The notes beneath the pieces are model-generated. The model had not been told where the DNA came from and made no database searches. It saw only the letters and a list, made by a program, of their open reading frames with translations. A stretch of DNA of 64,000 nt from Circinella umbellata. Its lineage: Eukaryota > Mucoromycota > Mucoromycetes > Mucorales > Lichtheimiaceae. The first letter of the stretch is position 1, and each line of letters begins with the position of its first letter. This document shows positions 12,653 to 23,799 of this stretch, in pieces. Location of the stretch: NCBI GenBank assembly GCA_025093555.1, contig JAIWNF010000004.1:1116001-1180000 (forward strand). The letters run 5' to 3'. The position numbers and the translations under genes are program-made.

Positions 12653-13962
12653 TATCATTTTGTATAAAGGAATCCATTGTTATTATATTATTCTTATATT
12701 GTTATTATTGTTATTACTACCCTTATTATCATCATCATTAATATTATCATTATTATTGTCATTAACATCATACATACAAGTCATAAATTTATCTCTCTTT
12801 ATTTTTGGTGTTCTCAGGATAGAATGTAATACGTAAATAAAGCAAGCCATCTGATTATATATAATAATATATTTACAATTGTATATGGATAGCTTTTTTT
12901 TGGCTCTTATTGTTTACCAGGTGATTAAACATCATTTACACACACGTTACTGGCCATCTTCAGTTTTACTCCTTTGTAATTTATATATATATGATACTAC
13001 TTTACTATTTACTACTACTACCTAGCCTCCCATTATAATAACTCCTTTTTTAACTTTCCTCTTTTATTTGGTTGTTGTTGTTTTTTAAAAAGAATGTTTG
13101 ATTGGTTAAATAAAATAAACTGACGGTGACCGGAACAAAATCCGACTTGTTATTGTCTTACAATTTATAAACCCATAAATAGCTTTTTGATTCCCTTTGG
13201 TTCTATTTTATTTATTTCTCGAACCAAAAATAAGAGTCTCTGTCGATGTAATAGTTCACAAAATGAATAAGCTAAAATCGTACTCCTCGTTACTATGTGT
13301 TATGTCATATGAAATCTCACCTGTGAAGGGAGGCGTGATCTACGGCGTGCTGCTGCATTTTTGTTATTATTAATATTATTGTTTCAATATTTCCCGCGCA
13401 GTTGTTACTTCCACTCCTTTTCTTGTTACTTTTTTCTAACCCCTTTCTTCTCCTTCCCTTCTATTAACCGCCACAAACCCAAAAATAAACATGAATAAAC
13501 TTGCCACGTGCTTACATTTCTAGCAACAAATAATAAGTATAAGTAAACAAGTATTTTGGAACCATATCTTTTGATAATATTTTACGCGGAAATAGAGGAT
13601 CGAAGAAAAATGTACTAGTGCAGCTTATGGTTGTAAAGCTGAAGGGACTCCTATTACGTTCGTTTGTGTCACTTTCCTTTATCGCGGCATATATAAACAA
13701 TCCCGATGAGCGATCTTCAACATAAAAAAAAGCATGGGTCCCAGTCAAATCATCCGCTGCTAAACACGAAAAAAACCGTCATTTTGATATTTTGACTATC
13801 AATTTTTTTTGGTATACAAGAAGGGGGTGGGGTGGTGGTGGAGAGCACTATGTACATATTTGACGACAATATACAAAGCTATTTAATATAAAGCTACTTC
13901 TTAAATATATATAACCTCTTTCAATGTTAGAAAAAAGAACAATTTGGCAACTTTTTTATTTT
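12653..13962. other. Intergenic, simple repeats
   Basis: No gene is seen. There are ATT/ATC-rich microsatellite stretches at about 12690-12770 and a G-rich tract (GGGGGTGGGGTGGTGGTGG) at about 13824-13843. The frame at 13512-13748 lacks motifs. Confidence 0.5.
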
Positions 13963-15762
13963 TCACAATGGTAATGATTTGGTTGTACAAAGATTGATTT
14001 CTTTTTTAGAAACTATCTCTCTTAATTCTTTTTCATTTGTACCAAAAACATCTCCGCAGTCAACAATGTAAAGATGACAGAGACATGTTGTGTGTTGAAT
14101 AAGTTTGCGATGAAAAGTTTTCATGGTAACATGATCAAGTCCTACCAAGCTAATTATTTTTAGTTCAGCACAAAGAACATTATCCGTAACACAATACATC
14201 ATCATCAGTTGAATACATTCTAATCCTTTTTTTTGGCTTTGGAAAAATGTAGAATTCCCGATTCCGTCAAATTATCATTTCTGTTGTTCAGTGATAGCGT
14301 ACGTAAATAAGAAATGATATCGGCTAAACAGTCAATCCCTCCATTTGTCAATGAATTACACTCCTCCAAAACAAGTATTATCTTATGATTGCTGTTGCTA
14401 TGAAAAATAGTGAATTAACTGCTATTACCTGTTGTGTTGTAGTCATTCCAGTAAACAAAAAAAACAATCCAATCTTGTTCCTTTATATTCTGACATCCGG
14501 CCAAATGAAGTTTTTGTAAATAATGCAGTTCCGATAGCATTAACTGTAGGTAGGTCAAGCTGATAGTCGAAAGCTTAATATCCTCTAATTGGTGACAACG
14601 TCGAATAATCAGCGGTAAAGCTTCCGACTTAAGATTGATTGGTGCGTCACAATGGATCCGCCGTAACACGTTGTTATTTATTGTTGTTGGTAATGGTACT
14701 GATAATGATGAAAATATGGTGGTAGAATCAGGCGTCCCCTCTATTGAACCCGAAACAAGTCAAACGAGTTTAAGGTCGCTTTATTATAGGTCATCTGTTG
14801 CTTTTTTGGGTTAGTTCTCATTAGGCTATGATAATTTGCAAGCTTTATCATATGCATTTCCCTTTGTTTTTTGAAGCCTTTTTCTTTGTCGTTATAAAAT
14901 CTTATTTTCTGTTTCTGCAACGACCACATTATAATTGAGATAAGGCAAGTCTGGATAACAATCGAATACAATATCAAGTATTTCTGGATTACAATAACTA
15001 ATGTAGAGTTGCTCAAGTTGTTGTCGTGTTTACTGTAATAAATAACGTACATCGTATGGATCCACACCCTGACCATCAATATGAAGAAAAACGTGTGTAA
15101 GTTGATGACCTGCTTTGATGTTTGCTGCGTTATTACAGCTGTAGTCACTGTCACTATTGCCATTGTTGTTACTGTCATAATTACCAGCTCTGGTAGAGAA
15201 TCAAAAATTATATTCATTATACATTAACCGTGAAATATTTGAACATTATTTTAACATGCGTCTAAAAGATAATCGTTGTACATCCATATAGTTCAAGGTT
15301 AGTTGATTTAAAACAGATCAACGTTTCGTAAAATCAGATATGTTTTGTTATCAAAAGCGTCATGTGTTGAACTCTCTATCCTGAGCTCTACGATATGTAT
15401 ATGAAGGACAATATGAAGTAAGGTGAACCTGTACTTCTTTTGTTTTCCGGTGGATTGAAAAGGGGGTAGAAGCGGTTGAATTATAAAGAATGTCTACCTA
15501 GAGTTTACATATTATTAAACTGACATGTTGATAAACATTTAAATGCTTTTTGTCCGAATTCGTGATCTTCATGTAGTATCAATCGCTTTATTTTGGATAC
15601 CAATGAATACAGCTGTTTAATATAGTTTATACGACTGCCACTACCATTAGCTGATGTCAACTCTATGGTGTACCATAAAACATCGGCAATTGCTACGGAT
15701 ATCCCATATTTTTGCCTTACGGACACCCCACAAATAAAAAGTTGTCAAACTAGTTCTTAGAC
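13963..15762 (-). pseudogene. Decayed F-box / leucine-rich-repeat gene
   Basis: Reading 5' to 3' on the minus strand, the remnant starts with an F-box-like end (about 15762-15505: LFICGVSVRQKY...ADVLWYTIEL). LRR segments follow. The segment near 15160-14905 contains LEQLYISYCNPEILDIVFDC. The 14735-14415 segment contains LQKLHLAGCQNI. The 14400-14250 segment contains IILVLEECNSLTNGGI, and 14219-13963 ends the gene. The frame is broken: an in-frame TAA sits at 15030-15032 inside an LRR, stops precede the F-box end, and the reading frame shifts between 14250 and 14220 next to T5 and A8 runs. The 31-nt gap near 14400 is too short for a normal intron and joins exons in different phase. A sequencing-error origin of the homopolymer shifts is possible; the nonsense codon argues for real decay. 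Confidence 0.7.
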
Positions 15763-17205
15763 CATGTAAACTGTAGTACCAACGTTATCAACACCAATAC
15801 TGCTTATTTGACCGCTCAGATATACGTATCATTAAAAGTATACATTATTCCTTGTTTGTCTTGTCTCCATGTGGATTACAGCCCCCACTTGTGTACATAA
15901 CGATATAGTGAGAACAAAAGATAAGAAGTATTGAACGGTATTCATAAAACGTTGATCTGCTAATATAAGTTTTATAGACATCCTTAAGTCATATAACGAT
16001 AGTAATAACCGTATATATATTATTTAAATGGCTAGATACGACGTAATTATATCAGATTGTTATGTATCTTTGAAAAAAGATAAAAGTGGAGTGTCCGTAA
16101 GAGTTGGAATCACCTAATATAACATGTTTTTGGAGTGTCCCTAGCAAATCCCTAAAACACCACACGACAAAAGATGGCCATGCCATTGTCGACACACATT
16201 CAAACATTCTATTTTTTGTTCTATTGCTAAATAAGAGAGAGTTTGTAAAAGAATTTCTGATGGTGGCTGCCCGAAAAAATCAACTGTTAACGGGTCGGTG
16301 GTATTTAAATGGGTCATGGTGACAAAAGAAAAAATGGGAGGAGGTTTTAAGATTTACAGAAAAACAGATGAATTTATTGTATATCAGTGGTTGGAAATTA
16401 GAAACAAGAAGCAAAAAACAGTCCAAGTGATTCTCAGGCACAAAATAACTAAGGCAGGAGGAGGGGATAAGCTATATGCTACTACTACTAGTATGATATA
16501 AATGAGCGTTTATTTTTCTTTAAGAAAAATATCTTCGGGTTTAGTATATAATTTTTTTATGGAGGAGTATGAGAATTTTGTATGTAGAATACATAATAAG
16601 CTTAGAACAAAGGAGGGCAGAAGAGAGAATCAATAACCAACGTACTTGCCATGCAAATACCTACTACCACTGGAAAAGAAGTGGCCCCTCTATTTATATA
16701 TCAGGTATGTTTAAGACGTTAATAGGTGAAATATCCAGCTATTAATAATCTGAAAATTTAAATATCAATTGTCTTGTTTTCTGTCTGTCAGCATGTTGTT
16801 TATATTACAAATATTACTATTTTTATATTTGAAATACGAACACATTCTTTATATTTCAATATTGATGGTTTATTTTTTCTTATATTAATAAGATATCAAT
16901 TATCAATATTATATTTTCCAGTTATTAATTAATATTGAACTACTATAAATAATAGTAGCATTTTTTTTACCATTCTACAATTAAACTGGAGTAGTGGCTG
17001 TTATCTTGTATGACATGCATCAATCCTCCATCTTAGATAATTCGAATATAAACCAACATAAATAAAATCTCATGTTGGTTACGTTCTAAATAAACAAATT
17101 ACCACTTGTGATACAAGCAACAAATTACAAATATAAATTATTTAATTCTACTTTATAATAGCAGTATACATTTCTATATAATATACAAAATCATATATAA
17201 TTTAT
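15763..17205. other. Intergenic, no gene seen
   Basis: Short frames at 16104-16322 and 16298-16501 have no motif and no convincing splice partners. The interval ends at the inverted-repeat element beginning at 17206. Confidence 0.45.
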
Positions 17206-17741
17206 GGGTAGTGCTACCTGTGCGACTTTTTTTTCTTAGCGGTGCGATTTTTTTCTAGCGGGTGTTTAATTGTAGAGGTACAGCGCAAACAGCCATAGCC
17301 AACCAGCACGACTTCTCTTACTAAACATACTTCATTAAGACTCTAAACATTTTTTTCTCTACATATAATAACTTCTTATGAATGATATTTGTTTCAGTTA
17401 ATTCTACACTATTGAAACCAACTTACTAAACTAAATACGTAATATAGAATATACGTATAAATTTTTACTGTTCATTGATGATAACTTATCTACAGAAAAG
17501 AGATAATTTTCTTGAATTTTTTGATTAAAATGGCTTTATTGGTGCGATTTTTTTTCACTTCTAAATGGCATTGCTATCAGTTTATTTGATAATGTAAAAC
17601 TAGTCTACTAAAATATAATATAAAGATATGTCGATTATGACTAGTTATTAGCACTGACTTGCTCAAATATTACCCACAAAAAAAGAGACAATACTCTTGA
17701 GTTATTTGATTAAAATGGCTTTATTTGTGCGATTTTTTTTT
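17206..17741 (+). repeat. Left arm of foldback element
   Basis: The outer 115 bp carry GTGCGAC/T plus T-runs and a segment reading AACAGCCATAGCCAACCAG. The inner part carries two copies of TTGATTAAAATGGCTTTATT followed by GTGCGAT and T8-9. Confidence 0.85.
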
Positions 17742-19322
17742 GGAAATGATCTTCATGACTACATAGATTTTCTATTAGCATAACTCATTATCTGTTCGAT
17801 TTGACTTAATATTTTACATATTTCTTATAGTGTAATGCTCCAAGCCAAAACCGTATAAAACAATAAGTCGACTATATCCATTTGTATATTCATTTTAATG
17901 GGAAAATTGTGGGTATAAATTTTCCGTCTGAAGCCACGTGTGTCAAAGCGAGTCAAGAATCGTCTATTTTGGTGCTCAACAGAGGTGCAACTGTATAAAA
18001 GCAGAGTCGGTCACTAGTCATCATACTATCTATTTTCGAATGTACATCACCAAACTTCATCTTATATGGGACATGTGTAGCAAATTTTATATAATTCTGG
18101 AGCTTTAAACAGCATAAACACTAATCAACAAAAATAGAAAATATCGTTTAAAAACGTTTTCATGGGCAGTATAACTCCTGGTACAGTACTTCGAACTACA
18201 TTTACCTGACCGTGGATTAAGTACATGATGGGCATAAAGGTGGTCAGTAAATTAGGTAGGGACTTCTATAGTTATGTTGCTATGATAGCACGTAATTGTG
18301 TCAATATCAAATAATAAATAGATACTGATTCTTGTTGATATATATTTACAGAAGGAACAGGTTGTAAAACAAATAAAGGTCAGAACGTTTTGCTTTATTT
18401 CTTGTGGAACATTTGCCAGGAAATGTTGTTTCAAGTATGGATGAGCACTGTTCATTTGTCGATCAGAAAATTCGAAACCATTTTAAATCAAGGTCTAGTA
18501 TTGATATATATTAATAGGTATATTGTAGTTGATTTCCAATATTGCTTCTCATTTATTTTATTACCTACAGAAATTACTCATGTACGTATCTAGTCATTAA
18601 AGGATGCCTCTTTTTATATCTAACTAACACACTCAGAATGTTCTGAGCATACTTACGTATGCATGTCAATTAAAAATACTTCGAATTAGAGCGATATCAA
18701 ACTAATTATGTTTTTACTTTATGTGTCTCCTATCTACAATGATGGAACTGTTTTCTGAAGTAGTTTAAAGAATACTCAATACAATGTAGAAGATAATATT
18801 ATTAATTATTGCTATATTGAAACCATTGTAGTATCGTTGATAAGATCGACAAAATAATAATAAAATACCAAATAAATAGCCGTTGTTAATAACATAATTC
18901 ACGAACCAGTGAGTTAGAAAAAAATCGCCATTTTAATCAAATAACTCAAGAGTATTATCTCTTTTTTGGTGAATAATATTTGAGCAAGTCAGTGCTAATA
19001 ACTAGTCATAATCGACACATCTTTATATTATATTTTAGTAGACTAGTTTTACATTAACAAATAAACTGATAGCAATGCCATTTAGAAGTAGTGAAAAAAA
19101 ATCGCACCAATAAAGCCATTTTAATCAAAAAATTCAAGAAAATTATCTCCTTTCTGTAGATAAGTTATCACCAATGAACAGTAAAAATTTATACGTATAT
19201 TCTATATTACGTATTTAGTTTAGTAAGTTGGTTCCAATAGTGTAGAATTAACTGAAATAAATATCATTCATAAGAAGTTATTATATGTAGAGAAAAAAAT
19301 GTTTAGAGTCTTAATGAAGTAC

Positions 19323-19926
19323 TGTAACATACCGTATAAATTAAAAAAACATTTAATTCAATATTCTTGTCGTTACTGCGTTATCACCATCATCATTATT
19401 ACTATTATTATTATTATTATTATTCTATTATTATCGTGTCACAAACAGCCTCATTACGTGTTCCTATTGGCTTATCTAATGCCACTTTTCTGGCAAAGCA
19501 AAGGCACATTTGTGGCAAAGCAATGCCACCTTTCTGGTGAAACAATACCATATTTCCGGCAAAGCGATACCACATTTCTGGTAAAGCAACGCCACATTTC
19601 CGGCATTGATAAATAGTATAAATACCTTTAAATTATTTCAAATAAAATCTTTTCTTCAGTTCTATCTTTACCTTTAAAATCTTTTAGTTTTTTAACAATT
19701 AAATTGACCTAACAATAGTTTCCTTTGAGCATAAAGTCTCTTAAACTCATTATAAGATTTCTCTTTTGTGGATTCAGACGTAATATTCCTAAATATAAGA
19801 ACTCCCACAACCCATATTTCTATTCTTTACTATAAATTATTACTCAAATACAACAACATAGTGTATTATTTCTTCTTTATTTTATATCTTTATACGAAGT
19901 ACTTCAATCACACATTGAACGCTTCA
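19323..19926 (+). mobile_element. Solo LTR (TG...CA) inside the foldback arm
   Basis: The insertion is exactly bounded because the left arm of the host element preserves the empty site (GAAGTATGTTTAG). The 604-bp insert begins TGTAACATAC and ends GAACGCTTCA. It is flanked by GTAC on the left and GTAT on the right, fitting a 4-bp duplication with one substitution. AATAAA-type signals lie near 19642. No protein-coding domain is present. A second, fragmentary copy lies at 6871-7035. By its TG...CA ends and size it is an LTR of a Ty3- or Ty1-type retrotransposon. Confidence 0.8.
19479..19607 (+). repeat. Minisatellite in the solo LTR, about 23-bp unit
   Basis: Five to six imperfect units of the form ATGCCACATTTCTGGCAAAGCA lie head to tail. 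Units differ at several positions, so the array is not young. Confidence 0.8.
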
Positions 19927-20051
19927 GTATGTTTAGTATAAGAGAAGTCGTACTGGTTGGCTATGGCTGTTTGCGCTGTACCCCTACAATTAAACACCCG
20001 CTAGAAAAAATCGCACCGCTAAGAAAAAAAATTGCACAGGTAGCACTACCC

Positions 20052-21284
20052 TTCTTTTATAACCATATAACATACAATTTGGTATAATATAATAACAACA
20101 GTATTTACAAATGGAGGAAAATACACATCCCTAGAACAGCCCATATATAAACTTGATTATAATAGAATAAAACAATTGATTATTTTTTTATATAATAAAG
20201 AGCAATAATTGTAGTAGTATTTATGAATATGAATTTAATAGGAAAATAAGGTAAGGATAAAAAATGATAAAAGAAGAATAAGTCTTGTGAGAATTTTTCA
20301 GCTGTTTTATTAGATAAAAATAATATGATAATTGTCGTATGGATGGGAAATATGTATAGAAAAATAAGGTAAGATAAAAGTAGATAGAAATAGAAATGGA
20401 TAACAAAGTATAAGTCTTGTGAGAATCAATTAGGCCTTTTATTATATGAAATAAAGTATCAAGATAAAAGAAAAGATCATTTAATTTTAAGTCTATATTT
20501 ATATTCTTTGGTATATAATTCCCCTATCCTATGATGATGGGTTTACTTGTTTTAGTTTCAGTATATTGATATATGATATGTTTTATATTACTATTGGTAT
20601 ATGATTATGATTGGTATATTCTATAATATTATTATTGTTATATGTTTTATTTGGTATGAATTGCTTAATATGGTATAATAGAGAAGAAGTAACCGATATT
20701 ATTATGTTTGAGTTAGATCGGTGTATATTATTATTATTTATTTTTGATGGTGGGTAGGAATATCACAATAATAGAAAGATAAAGAGATAAAGAGATAATT
20801 ATTTCTATTACAAGTAAGTTTTATATATATATATATATATATGTTTTAGATGTGTAATTTCCTATATTTATAGATGATATTATATTATGTTAAATTGTGT
20901 ATTATGTGATTGTGAATGAATAAATTATATTTGACTATTATATTTGTATACTGTTTATAAAATGGCATTGTGGTAGAATTACTATTTGTGTATTTAGAAA
21001 GCAACCGATGTGAGATTAGGTTAGTGTTTTTACATTTAGTTTATATTTAAATTATCTGAGATAAAAGATTGACGTGTGCCATATGACAATGATAAAAAAT
21101 ATAAAATATTTAAATAAGCTATAAAATTAAGATATATGCTCTATAAAATATATTGATTTCGAAATGTTATACATATTGATTTTGTAATTAATATAAAAAT
21201 ATAAAGTTAAGATAACTATATATAAGTATATTAAACTTTGTACTTATAGAGTATTTATTACTATTTTAAATCTTCTATAATACT
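20052..21284. other. Intergenic with imperfect tandem repeat
   Basis: Two units about 132 bp apart share ATAAGTCTTGTGAGAAT (about 20278 and 20410), GAAAATAAGGTAAG and TTTTATTA blocks. An (AT) run sits near 20825-20842. No gene is seen. Confidence 0.5.
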
Positions 21285-21535
21285 GTAGTGTCATAGAGGA
21301 ATTACAAATGTAAAAGTACTAGTAATTGTAAGAGGGGTCTACCCTTGATAAAGCTTAAACAGATCTTCTTAAGAATAAGGTTATTATACCTTAAGATAGC
21401 ATTCTTTAAGATATATTCTTCAGATGACATACTAGAAGAGATAACCTATCATAATAAACAACTCATATATATAGAATAATAATCTTTATCTTATTTTTTA
21501 TAAATAAACACTATTTCAAAGGACTCATTGTTTTT
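21285..21535 (-). repeat. Dispersed repeat, copy B (second half only)
   Basis: This matches the reverse complement of 7884-8140 along its whole length, with shared blocks CTTAAGATAGCATTCTTTAA, TCTTCAGATGACATAC and GTCTACCC. It lies about 490 bp upstream of tRNA-Gly. Confidence 0.7.
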
Positions 21536-22028
21536 TATTATATTTTATTATTAAACTAAACTATTATTATATTATTATTATATACCTTACCTTACCTCTA
21601 TAAAAACTTAATAAAATTACCTTCTTACTTTTAATATTTTCATTTCTTTTTTATCAACAGGATTTTATCCCATCTTGAAGACACCTTATTACTATACTAA
21701 TACGGTCTATTTGTTATTTGATTGAATTCACAAAACAATTATATAGCCTTAGGCATTATTACTACCAGGCACAAAGTGCTTTTTTGAGGGTTAAGAGGAA
21801 TTTACCTGCCTCATGATGTATTTTCTATTGAATGACCTAAAGCAAAGCAAGGTAGGCAAATACTAGTTGATTAAATAAAATATTTAATATTATGACTTAT
21901 TACTATATATATTTAATATAAAGATAAGCTTAACATCTATACTACTAATTTATTTATACTTCTATATCAAATATTCAAATTAAAATCGATGCTGACTTGT
22001 TTAATGTTTCACATTTACGTACATCAAG

Positions 22029-22099
22029 GCGTGCATGGTTGAGTGGTACAATTTCTGCCTTCCAAGCAGAAGGCCGGGGTTCGATTCCCCGTGCACGCA
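22029..22099 (+). tRNA. tRNA-Gly, anticodon TCC
   Basis: A 71-nt cloverleaf. The acceptor GCGTGCA pairs perfectly with TGCACGC, and the discriminator is A. The anticodon stem TCTGC/GCAGA encloses CTTCCAA, giving anticodon TCC after U33. The T arm is CCGGGGTTCGATTCCCCG. No intron. It decodes GGA. Confidence 0.95.
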
Positions 22100-22945
22100 T
22101 ACAATTTTATTATTGCTAGGCGATATTATATGATGTTTTTATTTTTTTTTAATCAGATATTTATTATTTTATTTTATTTTTTGCTCCTCCTCCTCCTTAT
22201 TATTATTATTATTAAATAATATATAATAATAATAATAGAAGCAGATGCTTGTTGTTTTTTTTACACCATGGCTCATAATATTAATTACCATTTCTTTGTT
22301 ATATCATTATTATCAGCTACTGTAGTTTTAGAACATATAAAATATACCAGTACATTATTTGATTAAATAAAATAAGAAGGGTATCTTTTGTCTACTTTAT
22401 ATTCCATTTACCACTATATTTGTGGTATTATTCTATGTCGTTGGATAAATGTATCTGAACTATTATATTATCTGTCGTATCTGTGTCCTCTACTCTTTGT
22501 AGTTCTTTCTTCGTGGTTTTATCATAATTATAAGAAATATGACATATGTTTTAGTCAGCTGTATCAATATACTTTGGCGGATAGCAAAATATTAACCAAA
22601 TAAAATAGAATAACAAAAGGGAAATAAATAATAACATTAACATCAACATCTTTTTGCTTGATGATAGATGTGAGAATAGTTTAAAATTTATATTTATTAA
22701 GATGGAAGACTAGTGGACCTTCGCCTATAGGCCTGTGGTCGCTTCCTTGCGGTGCGTTAGGATTAAGAGCAAGTGTAAAATATATACGAACATATAAATA
22801 TAAGGGGTAGAAAATAAAACTGAAAAAACCCAGTATGGGAAAAAGTTAAATTGATGAGAGAGAAAGTTTAGTGTGACTGGAAAGTAATAAGAAAGAATAA
22901 AAAGAAAGAGGAAAGAAGTTGTTAATGAAGTAGTATGAAGATAGG
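22100..22945. other. Intergenic and LINE 3' flank
   Basis: No gene is seen. About 22650-22945 is probably the 3' untranslated part of the LINE tail read from the minus strand. Confidence 0.4.
22105..22108 (+). terminator. Pol III T-run terminator of tRNA-Gly
   Basis: A TTTT run starts 6 nt after the tRNA 3' end, the minimal Pol III stop signal. Confidence 0.6.
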
Positions 22946-23767
22946 CTAATTTATAGGTTGGGATTGTGTAGGAGGAGTGTTAGTAATATCCATAGCGTCC
23001 TCTGGTGCTGGTTCGTCTGTGTTGAAATCATCGTTTGGATGACTCAAATAGTCAATTTCTCGTAGTACACGTATGAGAGCTGGCCAGGCCGTTTGCCATT
23101 TACCGAGAGTCAGACCAACTTCAGACCTTGGAAGGCGATTGAGTATATAGTCAAGTGGTTGTTGTTCATGCCTTAGGGATGGGATATCGCCGAAAGCACC
23201 CTTGAGATCTTCAAGAAGGGTGAGTAATAGTGGGCAAGAGCCATAATGTTCTCGGTTGGCAGCGATTACACCACAGCGACAGTTCTTAAGTGGATAGGAT
23301 GGTAGCCAATGCATGCGCCATTTAATTAAACGGTGGCGGTCATGGGGAAAAGCTGGCAGATACAAAATCGGGTCAATCATTCGTTTTTGACGCATACATC
23401 GTATTGTTTTCCGTTTTGTCGCACGTGTGTGAAATTCTCCGTCTCGTTTTTGGGTGATTGTTTTACTGAGAGGGTTGCTATCTTTTTTTAATTTCTTGTA
23501 AAGTTGATAAAATGGGTTGTTTGACGTAAGATGTTTCCATTGTTTATCACAATTTTTGCCTTGTAGAAAGGACAATTCTATGGAGCGTGCCATGGTGCTA
23601 AGTGGCAAATCTTGTAGGCGAGTAACGAATTTCAGCTGTAAAATGCGCGTCCTTGTTTGCATGGAGGGTAAGTCTGCTAAAGCCAGTGGTACAATCGTTG
23701 GAAAGGGTGTGGAGCGATTACGGTTGAGAGCCATTTTGATACAGCTGTTTTGAGCATTATTAAGCTT
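22650..23767 (-). mobile_element. 5'-truncated LINE (non-LTR retrotransposon) tail
   Basis: The minus-strand frame from about 23767 to 22946 encodes the C-terminal end of a LINE polymerase protein, after the reverse-transcriptase core. It opens with AQNSCIKMALNRNRSTPF and APL-type thumb sequence (LALADLPSMQTRTRIL). A Cys/His knuckle follows, CRCGVIAANREHYGSC (C-x-C ... H-x4-C), the classic position and spacing for LINE C-termini. The RT catalytic block is absent, consistent with 5' truncation. Similar sequences (TCTTTTTG ... TAGATGTGAGAATA) lie at 22648-22678 and 23768-23798 and may be the target duplication. A homologous tail lies at 55343-55558. Confidence 0.8.
22946..23767 (-). pseudogene. 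LINE ORF2 C-terminal fragment
   Basis: The open frame continues upstream to 23860, but its first about 30 residues fall in the flank beyond the probable insertion point, so they are not native. The remaining about 270 residues are intact to the stop at 22946. They include the zinc knuckle and a conserved tail block (LPRSEVGLTLGKWQTAWPAL) shared with the second LINE remnant. There is no RT YxDD or endonuclease domain. It cannot act alone. Confidence 0.75.
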
Positions 23768-23799
23768 GTCTTTTTGTTTTGCGGTAGATGTGAGAATAC

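Larger units (their letters stand above)
17206..20051. mobile_element. Foldback DNA transposon with long inverted arms
   Basis: The ends are perfect inverted repeats starting GGGTAGTGCTACCTGTGC. The left arm (17206-17741) matches the right arm (18918-20051 reversed) over about 530 bp once the solo LTR in the right arm is removed. The centre (about 17742-18917) has no transposase-like frame, so the element is non-autonomous. A motif GTGCGAT/C followed by a T-run recurs four times in the left arm (17220, 17542 and 17727, plus 17242) and is mirrored on the right. Such iterated subterminal motifs are typical transposase-binding sites. The 8 bp on each side (TAATTTAT and TTCTTTTA) match only partly, so the target duplication is unresolved and the family unknown. 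Confidence 0.85.
18918..20051 (-). repeat. Right arm of foldback element, split by solo LTR
   Basis: The arm parts are 18918-19322 and 19927-20051; joined they mirror the left arm with scattered substitutions. An 11-bp block present in the left arm (the CACAAATAAAG side of the innermost motif) is missing here near 18927. Confidence 0.85.

Noticed and set aside
16104..16501. Two overlapping short frames
   Set aside because: No motif, no splice support and no similarity to neighbours.
19299..19616. 105-residue frame through the solo LTR
   Set aside because: It crosses the host-arm/LTR junction and translates the minisatellite; not a gene.
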